This document shows, one piece after another, positions 57,579 to 59,853 of a stretch of DNA of 59,853 nt. How positions within the stretch are numbered: position 1 is the first letter of the stretch; every line of letters starts with the position of its first letter. The translations under genes and the position numbers were made by a program. This DNA is from a virus. The stretch is from the IMG/VR virus record IMGVR_UViG_3300049827_000292, positions 1-59,853 of that record; one strand, 5' to 3'. Below the pieces are notes generated by a model, which saw nothing but the letters and a program-made list of their open reading frames with translations, made no database searches and was not told the DNA's origin.

Positions 57579-59853
57579 TTACCAGGCAGTGGCATCCCAG
57601 GCAACACGTTGCCAGCGGCCACCAGTGTACATATAGAAGTAGGTTGCGTCAGAAGCGATTTGACCCTGTGTACCAGCATCCGTAGATGCAGTGGGAGCTG
57701 TAACTTGTGGGAGGGAGGAAGACCAAGTTGGAGCTGCACCAGAGCCACCGGAGACAAGAATTTGACCCGCAGTGCCGTAAGACCCGCCAGCACCCAGGCT
57801 GATAGCGCCTGAGGAGTTGGACTGGAAGCGAATGGTGCCAGCGCCGTCAGAGAGAACGACGTTGTTAGCCAGAGCGGCGGTACCGGCGTAGCGGCCCACC
57901 AGTGTGTTGCTACCACCGGTCGTGATAGCGGAGCCAGCGGAGAAACCAACGAGGGTGTTGATGGCACCGGAAGTTACCGACAGACCAGCGTTGTTGCCGA
58001 GAGCGACGTTGTAAGCACCCGACAAGACACCTTGGCCCAAGGCACTGAAACCAACACCCGTGTTACCTTCGGAAGTAGTAGCAGCCAAGCCACCGGAGCC
58101 AGAGCCGAGGAAGGTGTTCTGAGTACCCGTGGTGACGGTATCGCCAGCGGCATAACCGAGCATGGTGTTGTTGCTACCGGTCGTGACGGCGGTACCGGCG
58201 TTGAAACCAACAGCGGTGTTGCAAGCGCCGCTTGTGTTGGCAGCCAGAGCATTAGCACCGATGGCAACCGTGCCATTAGGTGTGTGTGCAGCACCCAGAG
58301 CATTGTATCCAACGGCAACCGCGTTGTCAGCCGTGGTGGCGTTGTCACCAGCAGTGGCACCCACGAAGGTATTGCTGCTACCCGTAGTCAGAGCGGCCCC
58401 GGCAGCAAAACCAACACCAGTGTTGTTATTGACGCCAGTGTTAGCCAGAGCGCAGGTACCGACGGCGGTGTTATTGGTGCTTGTCTGAAGCCTACCTGAA
58501 CAGGCGCCAACGTAAGTGTTGTTGCCGTTATTGGTCGTGGTTACGCCAGCTTCCCAGCCAACCATCGTGTTGAACGAGCTTGTTGTTACCGCGTTACCGG
58601 AGTTGTAACCGAGGTAGGTGTTGGAGTTTCCGCTCGTGAACTGACCAGCAGCGAAGCCAACAGCGGTGTTCTGGTTACCGGCGATTAAGTTGTTGAGAGT
58701 GAAGTAACCCAGTCCGGTGTTCTGAATACCGGTTGTGGCAGAAGCCAAGGCGCAGTAGCCAACCGCAGTTTGACACCCAACCGTGGAAGTAGCGAGGGCG
58801 TTCATGCCCACGGCAACGTTATTGCCTCCGGAAATAGTGGCGCCGAGGGCATTCATGCCCAGAGCGGTGTTGTTGTTTCCAGTTGTGAGGGCATCCCCGG
58901 TGTTGTAACCCATCAAGGTGTTGCAAGCACCGCCCACAATCTGAGCACCTGCATTGCCGCCTACGGCAGTGTTACCGGTGGGGCCGTTCTGAGCGGTCAG
59001 GGCATTGTGACCGATGGCCGTATTAAAGTCCCCTACTGTTTCGGCATCGAGAGCAGCATAGCCGATGGCGGTGTTCGCCACGGACAAGCCGGTAAGCAAT
59101 GCACCAGCGGTTGCACCGATGACAGTGTTGAAAGGCGTGAGTGCGCAGGTGAACCCGCAGATGTTAGCGCCATTGGCAGTTACCCACTTGATTCCCCCTG
59201 TGCAAGTGCTATCCACAGTCAAGAACTGACCGTTTGAGCCAACGTTGAGAGCAGTAAAGGCGCTGGACCCGGTGCCAGCCAGGAGTTGACCAGCAGCTGT
59301 GAAAGCAGAGCAAGGAATGCAGGCGAGTGACAGTGTGCACCACTCGATACCGGTAGAACAGCCGGCATTAGCAGCCAGGAACTGGCCGTTGGTGCCCAGA
59401 GACAAACCACCGATAGTTCCGGCGCCTGTGCCGGATACGATAACGCCGAGAGCCGAGTAGGTAGATTTAGGTACCGCAGCGTTTGCCAAGTCGTAGGCAC
59501 TCTTAACAGCGGTGCTGGACGCGATGGCTGTGCTGGAGGTTGTTGAGGTGGAGTCGGAAACTTTGCTCTGGAGGGAAGCAGGGGTTACCGCTTCGGTGGC
59601 ATCAGTTCCAGTTTGCGTCTCAGCGTTTGTGGAAAGACGAACGAGGCCAGGACTGGTTGTAGAAGCGTAAGGAGGCTGGAATCCGGCGGCGATGTAAGTC
59701 CAGGTTGTGGAGGAAGCAAGCCACCAGTCACCTACATAAACCTGAGTGGAAACGCCACCAGGAGGAGTCATTGTGCCTGCCACACTAGCAATCACAAAGT
59801 ACTCATTGACTGTTGCCGAGGGCGACGGAAGAACCGCCCCAACGGTGAATCCT
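57579..59853 (-). CDS. YadA-head-like tail fibre, N-terminus cut by window edge
   Basis: At least 757 residues are open to the window edge; the apparent start GTG at 59795 is internal, since coding continues upstream (GFTVGAVLPSPSATVNEYFV), matching a module in the 32934 and 29408 fibres. About 25 YadA-head-type repeats fill 200-640 (NTAIGHNALTAQNGPTGNT, NTYLGYNSGNAVTTSSFNT), one of the longest such stretches in the window. The C-terminus (GTQGQIASDATYFYMYTGGR, WQRVAWDATAW) is a terminal motif common in cyanophage fibres. If family 1, the missing N-terminus should carry the PIPNxPFY tag. Confidence 0.8.
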   Translation of the reverse strand, partial: GFTVGAVLPSPSATVNEYFVIASVAGTMTPPGGVSTQVYVGDWWLASSTTWTYIAAGFQPPYASTTSPGLVRLSTNAETQTGTDATEAVTPASLQSKVSDSTSTTSSTAIASSTAVKSAYDLANAAVPKSTYSALGVIVSGTGAGTIGGLSLGTNGQFLAANAGCSTGIEWCTLSLACIPCSAFTAAGQLLAGTGSSAFTALNVGSNGQFLTVDSTCTGGIKWVTANGANICGFTCALTPFNTVIGATAGALLTGLSVANTAIGYAALDAETVGDFNTAIGHNALTAQNGPTGNTAVGGNAGAQIVGGACNTLMGYNTGDALTTGNNNTALGMNALGATISGGNNVAVGMNALATSTVGCQTAVGYCALASATTGIQNTGLGYFTLNNLIAGNQNTAVGFAAGQFTSGNSNTYLGYNSGNAVTTSSFNTMVGWEAGVTTTNNGNNTYVGACSGRLQTSTNNTAVGTCALANTGVNNNTGVGFAAGAALTTGSSNTFVGATAGDNATTADNAVAVGYNALGAAHTPNGTVAIGANALAANTSGACNTAVGFNAGTAVTTGSNNTMLGYAAGDTVTTGTQNTFLGSGSGGLAATTSEGNTGVGFSALGQGVLSGAYNVALGNNAGLSVTSGAINTLVGFSAGSAITTGGSNTLVGRYAGTAALANNVVLSDGAGTIRFQSNSSGAISLGAGGSYGTAGQILVSGGSGAAPTWSSSLPQVTAPTASTDAGTQGQIASDATYFYMYTGGRWQRVAWDATAW

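Noticed and set aside
57579-59795. GTG at 59795 as the start of the last fibre gene
   Set aside because: The frame stays open to the window edge and the upstream codons match a module found inside other fibres, so the gene is truncated by the window.
1-59853. tRNA genes, photosynthesis genes or integrase
   Set aside because: I looked for cloverleaf-like gaps, PsbA/PsbD-type proteins and recombinase motifs and saw none; gene-free gaps are too short or filled by hairpin elements.

Overview
The window reads as one contiguous piece of a tailed bacteriophage (Caudoviricetes) genome, most likely a cyanophage. Nothing cellular is recognisable. It holds a terminase large subunit, a tape-measure protein, PhoH, a ThyX thymidylate synthase, two 2-oxoglutarate/Fe(II) oxygenases, a FEN-type 5' nuclease, a DnaQ-type exonuclease, free-standing GIY-YIG and HNH nucleases, and a very large set of tail-fibre and adhesin genes. 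ThyX, PhoH, 2OG oxygenases and these fibre styles are typical of cyanophages. Two GCGATCGC (HIP1) octamers at 611 and 15773 fit a cyanobacterial host but do not prove it. No photosynthesis gene and no tRNA was seen. The terminase does not look T4-type, so the exact lineage is left open. Both window ends cut through genes.

Almost everything is on the minus strand, so the map is best read from high to low coordinates. From 59853 to 54324: a truncated YadA-head-like fibre, a small protein, a fibre with 18-residue coiled-coil repeats, an HNH-like homing nuclease and a possible tail-completion protein. From 54316 to 46630: packaging and assembly genes (a tiny CxxC protein, a candidate small terminase, TerL, a small protein, PhoH and about ten small uncharacterised proteins). 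From 46576 to 13797: about 33 kb of fibre genes, including a 1644-residue structural protein, a fibre with a C-terminal GH18 chitinase-like domain, two S74-chaperone fibres, Gly-rich adhesins, a GT9-like glycosyltransferase and a GIY-YIG nuclease. From 12948 to 6932: a translationally coupled replication and nucleotide block. From 6894 to 1: an unknown acidic protein, a tail structural protein, the tape measure and a truncated tail protein. One gene (12984-13739) is on the plus strand.

The clearest new signals are three. (1) A short intergenic motif, GGGTAAAACC on the minus strand, lies about 20-35 nt upstream of most transcription-unit starts. Three times it directly follows a Rho-independent terminator, so it behaves like a phage-specific, probably late, promoter. 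(2) The fibre array is modular. Six fibres share an N-terminal PIPNxPFY tag followed by repeats and then unrelated receptor-binding, chaperone or enzymatic C-termini. A second fibre family is paired with small partner genes. (3) Two roughly 150-bp REPIN-like elements, each made of four hairpins with 3-4 nt loops, flank the second family. Their stems differ in sequence but keep base pairing.

Together the genes suggest a phage that invests heavily in host recognition: many interchangeable fibres, one enzymatic tip, self-cleaving trimerisation chaperones and possibly glycosylation. A compact nucleotide and DNA-processing module is inserted between the fibre and tail-tube regions.
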